Shown here one piece after another: positions 37,815-46,563 of a stretch of DNA of 64,000 bases. This DNA comes from Aceticella autotrophica. Its GTDB lineage: Bacteria > Bacillota > Thermoanaerobacteria > Thermoanaerobacterales > Thermoanaerobacteraceae. Position 1 is the first letter of the stretch, and each line of letters starts with the position of its first letter. The position numbers and the translations under genes are program-made. The notes beneath the pieces are model-generated. The model was given only the letters and a program-made list of their open reading frames with translations. It was not told where the DNA came from and ran no database searches. The stretch lies in contig NZ_CP060096.1 in NCBI RefSeq assembly GCF_017357865.1, forward strand, positions 930,001 to 994,000, read 5' to 3'.

Positions 37815-38672
37815 ATGTTCAAGAAATCGATTTTAACGGGATTAGCAGTGTTACTAATGTTTATAATGGTTTTTGCCGCAGCAGGATGTGGAGGAAGTAA
37901 AACATCGGATCAAGCCAAGAAATTAAAGGTCGTTACAACAAGTACGGATATAGAGGATATAGTCAAAGGTGTAGGCGGTGACAAGGTAGAAGTTGCAAAT
38001 ATTGTTCCTCCGGGAATGTGCCCTGGGCATTTTGATGTTAAGCCTCAAAGCATCCAAGTCCTAAGCGATGCCAGCTTATTTATATTACATAGCTGGGATG
38101 GGGATAAATTCAGCGATAAATTGATTGAATCCGTTGGAAACAAGAATTTGGTAAAGGTAGTTACAACTTCAGATGACGGTAAATATACCTTTATGGTTCC
38201 ACAGGCACGTATAAAGGGTATTGATGATGTAACCGCTGCACTTGTAAAGGTTGATTCGAAAAATGCAGATACATATAAAGCAAATGCCGAAAAATTAAAA
38301 AATGATACAAATAAGATAGCTCAGGAACAGAAAAAAAGATTGGAGGATGCCGGGGCAAGTAAAATAAAAGCCATTGTATTTGCATATCAAGTTGGATTTG
38401 CAAAATGGGCAGGCTTAGATATTGTAGGAACATATACCCCTGATATATCACCAAACAAGACAAAAGAATTAGTAGACTTAGGGCGTCAAAAAGGTGTAAC
38501 ATTGATAATTGATAATCTTCAAACAGAGAATAAGGCGATTGCATCTACCTTAGCAAAGGAGATTGGCGCGAAAGAAATTGTTCCGAGTAATTTTCCGGGT
38601 GGACTTCCCGGCACTAAAGGATGGAGTGATTCTTTTATAAAAAATGTTGATTTAATTATTCAAAATAAATAA
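37815..38672 (+). CDS. ZnuA/TroA-family metal ABC transporter binding lipoprotein, atypical site
   Basis: The 285-residue protein has a lipoprotein signal ending in FAAAGC and a cluster A-I metal-binding fold: VVTTSTDIEDIVKGVGGDKVEV, then a loop PPGMCPGHFDVKP, SDASLFILHSWDGD, and IVGTYTPDISPNKT. Typical zinc or manganese binders carry HxYEPTP at the loop and a later HxWLDP. Here the loop reads CPGHFDVKP, with an extra Cys, and the later motif is absent, so the metal or even a metal complex as ligand is uncertain. The AGAGGAGG site is strong. It heads a nine-gene forward cluster with cognate ATPase and permeases. Confidence 0.85.
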   Translation: MFKKSILTGLAVLLMFIMVFAAAGCGGSKTSDQAKKLKVVTTSTDIEDIVKGVGGDKVEVANIVPPGMCPGHFDVKPQSIQVLSDASLFILHSWDGDKFSDKLIESVGNKNLVKVVTTSDDGKYTFMVPQARIKGIDDVTAALVKVDSKNADTYKANAEKLKNDTNKIAQEQKKRLEDAGASKIKAIVFAYQVGFAKWAGLDIVGTYTPDISPNKTKELVDLGRQKGVTLIIDNLQTENKAIASTLAKEIGAKEIVPSNFPGGLPGTKGWSDSFIKNVDLIIQNK

Positions 38673-38684
38673 CGGAGGTAAAAA

Positions 38685-39476
38685 ATGATGGCTGAACCGA
38701 TCGTTTCTTTGAAGGATGTAGTCGTATCTTATCGTGAAGATATTGCGCTAAGAGGTGTTTCATTAAATATAAATGAAGGAGAGATGATGGGAATTGCCGG
38801 TCCTAATGGTTCCGGAAAGACTACAATCCTCACGGTGGTAAACGGTCTCGGTCGTTTGGAATATGGTGAAGCAAATGTACTGGGTTATCAGATGAAGGCG
38901 GGAAGGCGAGGCAGGTCTTTCCGCCTTAATTCAAGGATTGCTCAGATGAGAAAGATGATTGGATATGTACCACAAGGTGCCTTAATAGACCCCCGTGTTC
39001 CTGTAAACGTAAGAGAAGCTGTTATGATAGGACGTTACGGACTCATTGGGTTATTTAGGTATCCTGCCAAAACCGATTGGGAAAAAGTTGATCGGTTATT
39101 GGAAATGGTTGATATGTCGCATTTGTCAGACAGACCCTTCGGGCATCTTTCAGGCGGTGAACAGGAAAGGGTAGCCATTGCAAGGGCATTAGCTCAAGAA
39201 CCACGTATTCTCTTGTTGGATGAACCAACAACAGGGCTTGATTGGCGGTCACGAGTAGAAATACTTAATATAATTGAGCAGGTACATAAAGAAAGAAAAT
39301 TAACAACCCTCTTGGTAACACATGACCCCCAAGATACCTTTAATATATGCGATCGGGTTGTATTGCTTAAAAATGGTCTTATTGCGGCATTAGGTCCGCC
39401 TAAGGAGGTATTATCTGAAGGAAATTTAAAAGCTGTTTATGGGGACAGGCAGTCCGAAACGTCAAGGAGGTCATGA
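38685..39476 (+). CDS. Metal ABC transporter ATP-binding protein (ZnuC-like)
   Basis: The 263-residue ATPase has Walker A GPNGSGKTT near residue 40, Q-loop MIGYVPQGALIDPRVPVNVREAV, signature HLSGGEQERVAIARAL and Walker [14 protein letters not shown], with a switch His in LVTHDP. The insert RRGRSFRLNSRIAQM in the Q-loop region is basic. It lies between binding protein and permeases and overlaps the first permease by 4 bases (ATGA). GGAGGT precedes the double ATG start. Confidence 0.92.
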   Translation: MMAEPIVSLKDVVVSYREDIALRGVSLNINEGEMMGIAGPNGSGKTTILTVVNGLGRLEYGEANVLGYQMKAGRRGRSFRLNSRIAQMRKMIGYVPQGALIDPRVPVNVREAVMIGRYGLIGLFRYPAKTDWEKVDRLLEMVDMSHLSDRPFGHLSGGEQERVAIARALAQEPRILLLDEPTTGLDWRSRVEILNIIEQVHKERKLTTLLVTHDPQDTFNICDRVVLLKNGLIAALGPPKEVLSEGNLKAVYGDRQSETSRRS

Positions 39477-40333
39477 TGATGGGGGTATTTGCGTGTGAAT
39501 TTATGCAGCGTGCCTTACTGGTTGGATTTTTGGGGGGAGTTACCTGTTCTGTAATCGGGGTGCTTGTAATTGATATGAACCTGTCTTTTGTAGGTGTTTC
39601 TATTTCACATGCTGCTTTTGCAGGAGGTGTTATTGCTTATTTTATGTGTATAAATCCTTTGATTGGAGCATTAGTATTCAGTTTAATAGCTGCAGCAGCC
39701 ATCGGACCGATGACAGATAGGGGAGAATTTGGCTTAGATACCTCCCTTGGAATTATTTTTACGGTGATGATTGGCTTGGCCTTTCTTTTTATGGGAATTA
39801 TGTCGGAAACGGACAGAATCAAGGTTTTATATTTGATATGGGGCAGTATATTAACTGTTACTGATTTTGATTTAAAAACAATAATTGTTGCTTTTGTTTT
39901 AGTAGTTGGTCTTATCACCGTTTTTTATAAGGAAATACAGGCGGTAATCTTTAATCGTGAGATTGCTCTGTCGGTTGGATTACCGGCGTCTTGGATTTTT
40001 TACGGCATCCTGTTTTTGATAGGCATAACGGTAGCAGGAAATTTGCAGCCAATAGGGGGCTTATTGGTTTCCAGTCTTATCATTGTTCCGGCAGCAGCTG
40101 CTTATCAGCTAACATATAACTTAAAGCACCTTTTCTTGATATCTGCTGCATTTGGTGTTATTTCCTGTTGGTTGGGGTTGCTTCTTTCTTACTATTTTGC
40201 TCTTCCCAGTGGTGCATCAATTATTACCCTTTCTTGTTTGATATTTTTAATTGCCAATGCTTTTTCACCTAAACGTAAGGTTAAGCGTGTGAAATCCTTG
40301 AGAGAGGGGGACAACAGCTTTGGGAATGTTTAA
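39473..40333 (+). CDS. Metal ABC transporter permease, ABC-3 (ZnuB) family, copy 1
   Basis: This 286-residue protein has about eight TM helices. It begins CEFMQRALLVGFLGGVTCSVIGV and carries the ABC-3 coupling region GLPASWIFYGILFLIGITVAGNLQPIGGLLV near residue 170. It is clearly paralogous to the next gene and shares long identical stretches such as KEIQAV and NREIALSVGLPASWIFYGILFL. The pair may form a heterodimer. It ends in a basic tail (FSPKRKVKRVKSL). The start is the first of three ATGs after AAGGAGGTC. Confidence 0.9.
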   Translation: MMMGVFACEFMQRALLVGFLGGVTCSVIGVLVIDMNLSFVGVSISHAAFAGGVIAYFMCINPLIGALVFSLIAAAAIGPMTDRGEFGLDTSLGIIFTVMIGLAFLFMGIMSETDRIKVLYLIWGSILTVTDFDLKTIIVAFVLVVGLITVFYKEIQAVIFNREIALSVGLPASWIFYGILFLIGITVAGNLQPIGGLLVSSLIIVPAAAAYQLTYNLKHLFLISAAFGVISCWLGLLLSYYFALPSGASIITLSCLIFLIANAFSPKRKVKRVKSLREGDNSFGNV

Positions 40334-41159
40334 TTATGAATTTATGAGATATGCATTGATAGCTGGGTTTTTGGGAGGTGTTACCTGCTCTGTAATTGGC
40401 GTATTAGTAATAAGTATGCAATCTTCATTTATAGGGGTAGCTGTTGCACATGCTGCATTTGCAGGCAGTATAATTGCTTTATTTATAGGTATTAATCCCT
40501 TGATGGGTGCATTAATATTCAGCATATTATCGGCAGCAACTATCGGACCTATTTCCGACAGAGGAGAATTTAGTCCTGATACCCCTCTTGGAATAATATT
40601 TGCTATGATGCATGGGTTGGCTTTTCTATTTATGGGTATGATGTCAAGTTCAAAGACACAGGCTTTGGATTTGATGTGGGGAAATGCCTTAGCAATAAAT
40701 GAATTTGGTTTAAAAATCATTATAGTAGCTTTTGTTTTGGTGGTTGGGCTTATAATATTGTTCTATAAGGAAATACAGGCGGTAATGTTTAATCGCGAGA
40801 TTGCTCTTTCGGTAGGTTTGCCGGCATCTTGGATTTTTTACGGTATCTTGTTTTTGACGGGTATCACAGTGGCAGCAAATCTACAGTCAATAGGCGGCCT
40901 GCTTGTATGTACACTTATTATAACGCCGGCGGCAGCTGCTTATCAGTTAACATACAATTTGAAATATCTCTTTTTAATTGCTTCGGCATTTGGGGTATTT
41001 TCCTGTTGGGCAGGATTGATTCTCACATATTATATAAATCTTCCGAGCGGAGCAATAATTGTTCTTATCTCAAGTATGATATTCTTAATTGTAAATGCTT
41101 TTTCACCGCGAAAAAAGGTTAAGCGTGTAAAATCATTAAAGGATGTTTCGAAGCTTTAA
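40320..41159 (+). CDS. Metal ABC transporter permease, ABC-3 (ZnuB) family, copy 2
   Basis: A second 279-residue ABC-3 permease follows the first with a 14-base overlap if the TTG start is used (AGAGGGGGACA upstream; ATG 40326 is an alternative). It keeps MRYALIAGFLGGVTCSVIGV, the HAAFAG segment, the GLPASWIFYG coupling region and a basic end FSPRKKVKRVKSL. By eye the two copies agree over most of their length, which points to tandem duplication. Differences cluster in loops such as MSETDRIKVLYLIW versus MSSSKTQALDLMW. Confidence 0.9.
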   Translation: MGMFNYEFMRYALIAGFLGGVTCSVIGVLVISMQSSFIGVAVAHAAFAGSIIALFIGINPLMGALIFSILSAATIGPISDRGEFSPDTPLGIIFAMMHGLAFLFMGMMSSSKTQALDLMWGNALAINEFGLKIIIVAFVLVVGLIILFYKEIQAVMFNREIALSVGLPASWIFYGILFLTGITVAANLQSIGGLLVCTLIITPAAAAYQLTYNLKYLFLIASAFGVFSCWAGLILTYYINLPSGAIIVLISSMIFLIVNAFSPRKKVKRVKSLKDVSKL

Positions 41160-41214
41160 TTAAATGGAATAGCCATGTTTTTAAAATTTTAAAATTGAAG
41201 GGAGAATGATATTT

Positions 41215-42384
41215 ATGTGCATACCAATAAGTGTTGTAACCAAAGAGGCGGAAGGGGAAAATCTATATAATCAAGGGCTTTCGTATTATAAAGAAGGCAG
41301 TGCTTTTACACCGGAAGGAATAGATTCACTTAAAAAAGCGATTGCGATATTTAACAAGGTGATAGATGCAAATCATGGTTTTCCGGATGCTTATTATATG
41401 AGAGGTATTGCTTCTATTCAGTTTTTGCATTTTTATTCCCGCCCTTTTAATGAAGAACAGGAAAGGTTATTCAGAGAAGCATTAAAGGATTTTGAAAAAG
41501 TATTACAGCTGGATAAAGATTTTTATATTGCATATGCCGCAATGGGTAATACCTATGACAGATATGGCGACTTTGATGAGGCTGTAAAATATTATGATAA
41601 GGCATTGGAAAAGGCAGACGAAATAAAGGAAAAATGGGGTGAAGATGCTTTGGCAGCTATTTATTTTAGCAGGGGAAGGGCATATCACCGAACACTTAAA
41701 CACAGGTCTGTTCAGGATTATGAAAAGGCATATGAATATAATCCTCATTCTGATAGTGTATTAATGCATATCTCAACTGCATATCTTCAAGCAGGCAGAT
41801 GGGAGGAAGCCTATGATATGGCAAAAAAATCCGTCAAGGCAATTGAGGAAAAAGAAAGGAAAGCCTTATGGGATTATAGGGCATACCTTACAATTGCAAA
41901 ATGCCATATCAAATTCAAAAATTACAATGAATGTGTGGAAGATTTGAGAAGAGGATTAGAGATAGCACCTTTCAAAGACCCGGATATATTATTATCTATA
42001 GGGAAGGCTTATAAATTGATGGGAAATATGGAAAAAGCAGTTGAATATTTTAATGAAGCAATAAAGGCATGTGATGAATTGATTAAGCATCCAAATCCAT
42101 TGAAACCTGTTTATACCGTCTACAATACAAGAGGTCTTGTTTTGATGGAGATGGGTGATTATAAAAAAGCCATTGAAGATTTTGAGAGAACCGTAGAAAT
42201 TGCTCCTGAAAATTATCCCCATGCACATACACATTACAAAACAGATGGCTTGAAAAATCAAGGAATCGCATATACAAAAATGGGGGATAAGGATAAAGCC
42301 CAAGAATTATTCGCTGAGGCGCTTAATAAGGCAGAGAGACACGGTTTAGAATTTGCAAAGGATGAAATTAAGGAATGGATTTGA
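41215..42384 (+). CDS. Tetratricopeptide-repeat protein of the metal/radical SAM locus
   Basis: A soluble protein of about 389 residues is built mostly of TPR units, for example FDEAVKYYDKALEKADE, RWEEAYDMAKKSVKAI, NYNECVEDLRRGLEIAP, NMEKAVEYFNEAIKACDE, DYKKAIEDFERTVEIAP and DKDKAQELFAEALNKAE. There is no signal peptide. ATG 41215 is preferred over 41206, since AAGGGAG is then about 10 bases away. The radical SAM gene begins inside its last codons. TPR proteins act as scaffolds; here it may hold the modifying enzymes together. No specific function is known to me. Confidence 0.82.
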   Translation: MCIPISVVTKEAEGENLYNQGLSYYKEGSAFTPEGIDSLKKAIAIFNKVIDANHGFPDAYYMRGIASIQFLHFYSRPFNEEQERLFREALKDFEKVLQLDKDFYIAYAAMGNTYDRYGDFDEAVKYYDKALEKADEIKEKWGEDALAAIYFSRGRAYHRTLKHRSVQDYEKAYEYNPHSDSVLMHISTAYLQAGRWEEAYDMAKKSVKAIEEKERKALWDYRAYLTIAKCHIKFKNYNECVEDLRRGLEIAPFKDPDILLSIGKAYKLMGNMEKAVEYFNEAIKACDELIKHPNPLKPVYTVYNTRGLVLMEMGDYKKAIEDFERTVEIAPENYPHAHTHYKTDGLKNQGIAYTKMGDKDKAQELFAEALNKAERHGLEFAKDEIKEWI

Positions 42385-43220
42385 CACTGCAAATTGAACC
42401 TACAAGAATGTGTAATTTAGATTGTTCTATCTGCATGAGAAAAAATATTAAAAAACCAATAAACTCTTTTTTGACCTTTAATAATTTTAAAAAAATCTGT
42501 GACAATGCGGTTTTATCAAAAATGTTTCAATATATTGGTCTCCATGGCTGGGGGGAACCTTTATTAAACAAAGAACTTTTTAAGATGGTGGAGTATGCAG
42601 AAGATAAGGGGTTGGCTACAAATCTTACCACTAATGGAAGATTGATTAATGAAAGGTTTGAGGAAATATTCAAAAGCGGTTTACGAGAAATTGCTTTCGG
42701 AGTATATAATAAAAATTTACTGAGAGAGGTAGTGCCATCTATAAGAGAATTGATTAAAATAAGGAACCATCGGTGTTTAAAGATACCTAAGACTTACTTT
42801 GACATTACTATTTGTAAAGAAAGCCTTTCAGATATTCAGAATTTTATTGAAATTGCACAGGAACTTAGGATAGATGCTGTTATACTTCACCGTCTTTTCA
42901 ATGTTTATAAGGTAGATCCATCTGTTAAATATATTTCTCAAGAGGAAGAGAAAATGTTATTTGAGAAAGTAAAAGAAATAGGCAGGAAAAATGGTATGGA
43001 GATTTATTTGCCTGTGAGGCATAAATATCCCTGCAAGGTTGTTAAATACAGTATTTTTATTACTGTAGACGGGGATATTACCCCCTGTTGTTTTCTGCCG
43101 GAATATACACTGGGTAATATTTTTGAGATGGAATTAAGTGAGGTTTTTGCATCTGATGGTTACAAAAACTTTAAAAAAAGAATGCCTGATAATCAAATTT
43201 GCGGGAGGTGCAGATGGTAA
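42375..43220 (+). CDS. Radical SAM protein with C-terminal SPASM-like cysteines
   Basis: The 281-residue protein has the CxxxCxxC cluster motif CNLDCSIC near residue 13. It has GWGEPLLNKELF (a GGEPxL-like SAM motif) near residue 58 and TTNGRLINER near 86. A C-terminal set of cysteines follows: YPCKV, TPCCFLPEYTLGNI and a terminal CGRCRW. The end resembles a shortened SPASM/twitch domain that binds auxiliary Fe-S clusters in peptide- and cofactor-maturing enzymes. Overlap with the TPR gene and TAATG contact with the methyltransferase argue for one unit. An alternative TTG start at 42381 has better spacing from AAGGA. The substrate is unknown. Confidence 0.85.
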   Translation: MDLTLQIEPTRMCNLDCSICMRKNIKKPINSFLTFNNFKKICDNAVLSKMFQYIGLHGWGEPLLNKELFKMVEYAEDKGLATNLTTNGRLINERFEEIFKSGLREIAFGVYNKNLLREVVPSIRELIKIRNHRCLKIPKTYFDITICKESLSDIQNFIEIAQELRIDAVILHRLFNVYKVDPSVKYISQEEEKMLFEKVKEIGRKNGMEIYLPVRHKYPCKVVKYSIFITVDGDITPCCFLPEYTLGNIFEMELSEVFASDGYKNFKKRMPDNQICGRCRW

Positions 43221-44296
43221 TGGATAATGATATTTTTTTTAATGAACCTTCAATAAGTGCGGAACCACTGCGTAACTTTTTGAGTGATTGTTCAAGGAAA
43301 TTCAAGGAATTTTGTATTCTTGACGGAGCTCTTGATATAAAGTTGTTTGACCACTTAGATAATTTAAAAAGTGCTGATGAACTATCGAGGGAGATAGGAA
43401 CGGACTATGTGATTCTGAAAAATATATGTGAAATTTTGCTTAATCTCGGTTTTATAAAAAAAGAAGGCGAATCCTTTAAAAATACGGAATTAAGCAGCCT
43501 TTACTTAAAAAGTGATTCACTCTTGTATCAAAAAGAAGTATTAAAAAACATAAAAAATGGTTTTGAGCTATGGAGAAGATTAACCAATGTTTTGGAAAAT
43601 GGTCCTATAAAGGTGCTTGAAGAAGATTTTTTTCAAGACAACCTTATACATTCACTTGCATCAGAGATTTTATGCGGTGAGCTTCAAAAAACAGTTAAAA
43701 TCATTGCGGAGTTTCCTGAGTTCAAAAAGGCTGAAAAACTTCTTGACCTTGGAGGAGGGCATGGACTTTATTCTATTGCATTTACCAGATTGAATAAAAA
43801 TTTAAAGGCATATGTCTTTGATTTTCCTAATGTTATTAAGGATACGGAGGCTTATATCAGAAAATTTAAGGCGGAGAGGGTAAATGTTATTTCAGGCAAT
43901 CTTTTTAAAGATGATATAGGGAAGGGATATGATATTATACTTTTTTCTTATAATCCGGGCGGAAAAAATCCGAATCTTGTACCAAAGATATGCTCAAGCT
44001 TGAAAGAAGGGGGACTATTTATTACAAAACATGCTTTTTATCACAGAGAAGAAGGTTCGAGGGATTATCTTCTGGATGTGGAATGGAATCTTTCGGCTTT
44101 TGAAGGTGTACATAAAGGCAGTAAGATTTATAATTTTGCTGGAGACCTTAGCTATGAAGACTATCTGGATTTGCTTGAGAGGTATTTTTCGATTGAAAAA
44201 ATTGTAGAAGGTGATGAATTTGGGTCTTATTCATATCTTTCTAAATTTGGAGATACGTTAGGTTCTAAAATTATTATCGCCAAAAAGAAACCATGA
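43220..44296 (+). CDS. SAM-dependent O-methyltransferase-like protein
   Basis: The protein of about 358 residues has the two-domain build of small-molecule O-methyltransferases of the acetylserotonin MT/DmpM type. An N-terminal winged-helix dimerisation domain (ILDGALDIKLFDHLDNLKSADELSREIGTD and LLNLGFIKKEG) is followed by a Rossmann SAM domain with LLDLGGGHGLYSIAF near residue 180 and VFDFPNVIKDTE. The catalytic His of plant enzymes is not clearly placed. ATG 43220 overlaps the radical SAM stop as TAATG, with GGGAGGTG upstream. It probably methylates the product of the neighbouring enzyme, which is inference. Confidence 0.82.
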   Translation: MDNDIFFNEPSISAEPLRNFLSDCSRKFKEFCILDGALDIKLFDHLDNLKSADELSREIGTDYVILKNICEILLNLGFIKKEGESFKNTELSSLYLKSDSLLYQKEVLKNIKNGFELWRRLTNVLENGPIKVLEEDFFQDNLIHSLASEILCGELQKTVKIIAEFPEFKKAEKLLDLGGGHGLYSIAFTRLNKNLKAYVFDFPNVIKDTEAYIRKFKAERVNVISGNLFKDDIGKGYDIILFSYNPGGKNPNLVPKICSSLKEGGLFITKHAFYHREEGSRDYLLDVEWNLSAFEGVHKGSKIYNFAGDLSYEDYLDLLERYFSIEKIVEGDEFGSYSYLSKFGDTLGSKIIIAKKKP

Positions 44297-44343
44297 TACA
44301 AAGGATGGAAATAAATATGGTGAATATAGAATAGGATGTAATT

Positions 44344-44377
44344 TACAGGGTCAAAAATTCTTGTCCCTGTAGTTTTG
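44344..44377 (+). terminator. Possible terminator after the methyltransferase gene
   Basis: TACAGGG, a T:T mismatch and CAA pair with TTG and CCCTGTA across 6 bases, followed by only a short T run (AGTTTTG). It may lower expression of the ATPase gene downstream instead of ending the operon. Confidence 0.4.
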
Positions 44378-44410
44378 CGTATATTAGATATAGAAAAGGG
44401 GTTTTATTGT

Positions 44411-45472
44411 ATGATTAGAAAGGTATTTATCGGTTGCAATACAGCGGAAGGGTTTTATTCTTTTTTTGATTTTTTGACGAACCCAGAGGATGCAAATATA
44501 ATAATATTAAAGGGTGGACCGGGTCATGGTAAATCAACTTTTATAAGGTCAATAGGAGAAGAATTAATATCAAAGGGTTATGATATAGAGCTTCAATTTT
44601 GTTCTTTTGATTGTAATTCTCTGGATGCATTGGCACTACCTTCCCATAGATTTGCAATTGTTGCTACAACCGGTCACCATGTCAAAGACCCAAGGTATGC
44701 CGGCGTTGTTGAGGAGATAATAAATCTTGGAGAATACCTTTGCGTGGAAGGGGTTATTAATCATAAAAGAACAATTATAGAAATTAATAATGAGATTGAA
44801 GAAATTTTCAGAAGAACCTATAGGTATCTTAGTGCTGCAAAACTGATGAGAAAGAACATTGAGGATGTCAACTCAAGGCTGCAGGACTTTGCAAAGGTGA
44901 ATCTGGCGGCAAAGGATATACTTGCCAAAACACTCGAAAGAAGAGAAGTGGCGGATCATGTAGGTTATGAAAGACATCTTTTTGCCAGTTCTATAACCCC
45001 GGAGGGGTATTGTACATATATTGATACACTTATAAAGGGAAAAGAAATTTATAAAATTCTCGGAGATTGGGGAACCGGCAAAACAACTATCTTAAAAAAG
45101 ATTGGGGAAGATGCCAGAGCAAAAGGACTGGGAGTCGAATATTATCATCATCCTCTTGATGCCGAGAAGATTGAACATTTGATTATTCCAAAGTTAAATA
45201 CAGCGTTTATAACTACCGATGATATTTCAGATGAAAAATGCAGGGCTTCATACAATCTCAATGCTTATCTTAAGGATATAGAATATCTTGAAGAAAAAAA
45301 TGAAATGGAGGATCTTATAAATTCGGCTGTCGAAAATCTTAAAAAAGCGAGGAAATTGCATGAGAAGTTAGAAAATTATTATATTCCAAATATGGATTTT
45401 GAAGGAATTGACAAATGCCGTGAGAAAGTATTACAAAAAATATTAGAAAATAAATATGTTAAATCAAGATAG
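44411..45472 (+). CDS. Twin P-loop ATPase of unknown function
   Basis: The protein of about 353 residues has two separate Walker A motifs, GGPGHGKS at 35-42 and GDWGTGKT at 218-225. Each is followed by a similar arrangement (FCSFDCNSLDAL versus YHHPLDAEKIEHL, then RFAIVATTGHHVKD versus NTAFITTDDISD), so it looks like an internal duplication. Such twin-P-loop proteins occur in clostridia as uncharacterised ATPases. Cys and His residues after each strand could bind a metal. Start ATG 44411 follows AAAAGGGG. It lies with the radical SAM/metal locus, but a possible terminator separates it. Confidence 0.75.
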   Translation: MIRKVFIGCNTAEGFYSFFDFLTNPEDANIIILKGGPGHGKSTFIRSIGEELISKGYDIELQFCSFDCNSLDALALPSHRFAIVATTGHHVKDPRYAGVVEEIINLGEYLCVEGVINHKRTIIEINNEIEEIFRRTYRYLSAAKLMRKNIEDVNSRLQDFAKVNLAAKDILAKTLERREVADHVGYERHLFASSITPEGYCTYIDTLIKGKEIYKILGDWGTGKTTILKKIGEDARAKGLGVEYYHHPLDAEKIEHLIIPKLNTAFITTDDISDEKCRASYNLNAYLKDIEYLEEKNEMEDLINSAVENLKKARKLHEKLENYYIPNMDFEGIDKCREKVLQKILENKYVKSR

Positions 45473-45508
45473 AATTATGAATAATAATGGGGGGTTGAAA
45501 AATACGAA

Positions 45509-46216
45509 ATGGAGATAACAATTGTATATGATAATTTTCAAGGAAATTCAAATTTAAAATCCGCATGGGGGTTTTCATGTCTTGTCAAGACTAAAGAAAA
45601 AACAATTTTGTTCGATACCGGTGGGGATTCTGCTATTCTTTTGGAAAACATGAAGAAAATAGGATTTGATCCTGCTAAAATTGATTTAATCGTAATTTCT
45701 CATATGCATGATGACCATGTTGGAGGTTTATCCGGACTTTTGAAGATTAATCCTTTAATTGAACTTTATATACCATATTTATCAAATCAAGCTATTTACA
45801 AAGAACATAAAGGTAAAGTTGTTTGTGTCAAAGATTATAAAGAAATTACTCATAATATTTGTATTGTAGAAAAAGAAGATACATTATCTTTAGTTTTGAA
45901 TAAAAACGGCGATCTTATAATAATTGCTTCACGGGTACCTGAAAAGGTTATTGAAATGGTTAAAAGAATAAAAGAGATTAAAAAAGAAAATATTTCTCTT
46001 TTAATAGGTGCTTTCTGTCTTTTCAGAATGTCGAATCTCAAAAAAATAATTAATGTTTTTAAGGACCTTGGGGTTAAAAAAATTTCTGTTTGTCATTGCT
46101 GTGAAGATGCTTGTAAGATTTTGTTTCGGGAAATATATGAATCTGATTATATAGATGTTTGTTTAGGAAATGTAATATACATTAGAAATGGCATTTTTGT
46201 CGATAAGGCTCTATAG
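45509..46216 (+). CDS. Metallo-beta-lactamase-fold hydrolase
   Basis: The 235-residue protein has the metal motif HMHDDHVGG (HxHxDH) near residue 65, an N-terminal GFSCLVKTKEKTILFDTGGD strand pair and a late C-terminal strand CHCCEDAC in place of the usual GxxH. It most resembles the DHPS-like branch linked to archaeal pterin synthesis, by general layout only. The ATG has a GGGGGG tract about 14 bases away, an unusually long gap. It is the last chromosomal gene before the mobile block at 46.2-51.7 kb. Confidence 0.78.
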   Translation: MEITIVYDNFQGNSNLKSAWGFSCLVKTKEKTILFDTGGDSAILLENMKKIGFDPAKIDLIVISHMHDDHVGGLSGLLKINPLIELYIPYLSNQAIYKEHKGKVVCVKDYKEITHNICIVEKEDTLSLVLNKNGDLIIIASRVPEKVIEMVKRIKEIKKENISLLIGAFCLFRMSNLKKIINVFKDLGVKKISVCHCCEDACKILFREIYESDYIDVCLGNVIYIRNGIFVDKAL

Positions 46217-46563
46217 TATTCTGATCTTTGCATTATGTTAATCATCTATTAAACTGTCTATATGTAATAATTTTCCTTAAAAATGAAGGTTATAAATTAA
46301 CAATAAATAAAGAAAGATAAAACGTATACAAAAGAATAAACAAAAGATGTTAAACAGCAAGATACTACATCCTGAAAAATAGAGATTAAACAAGCTGACT
46401 TATCATAAAAAAGTATAAAGATTAAACAATCAATAAACATTGTTTTTACTCAAAAATTCACATTATACAATCTACAAGATCCTATTATTCTAAAATCATA
46501 GTCCTATTGTTTTAAGTATATTCATTTTTGGGTTTTACGCTTTTTGGGTAAATGCCATCTTGA
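46217..46563. other. AT-rich transposon flank with AGATTAAACA repeats
   Basis: No gene is seen. AGATTAAACA occurs exactly at 46383-46392 and 46419-46428 with looser copies nearby (GATGTTAAACAG, GAATAAACAAA), and once more at 48874-48883 between the transposon genes. Such short repeats could be transposase-binding sites near an end of the element. No clean terminal inverted repeat could be fixed by eye. Confidence 0.35.
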
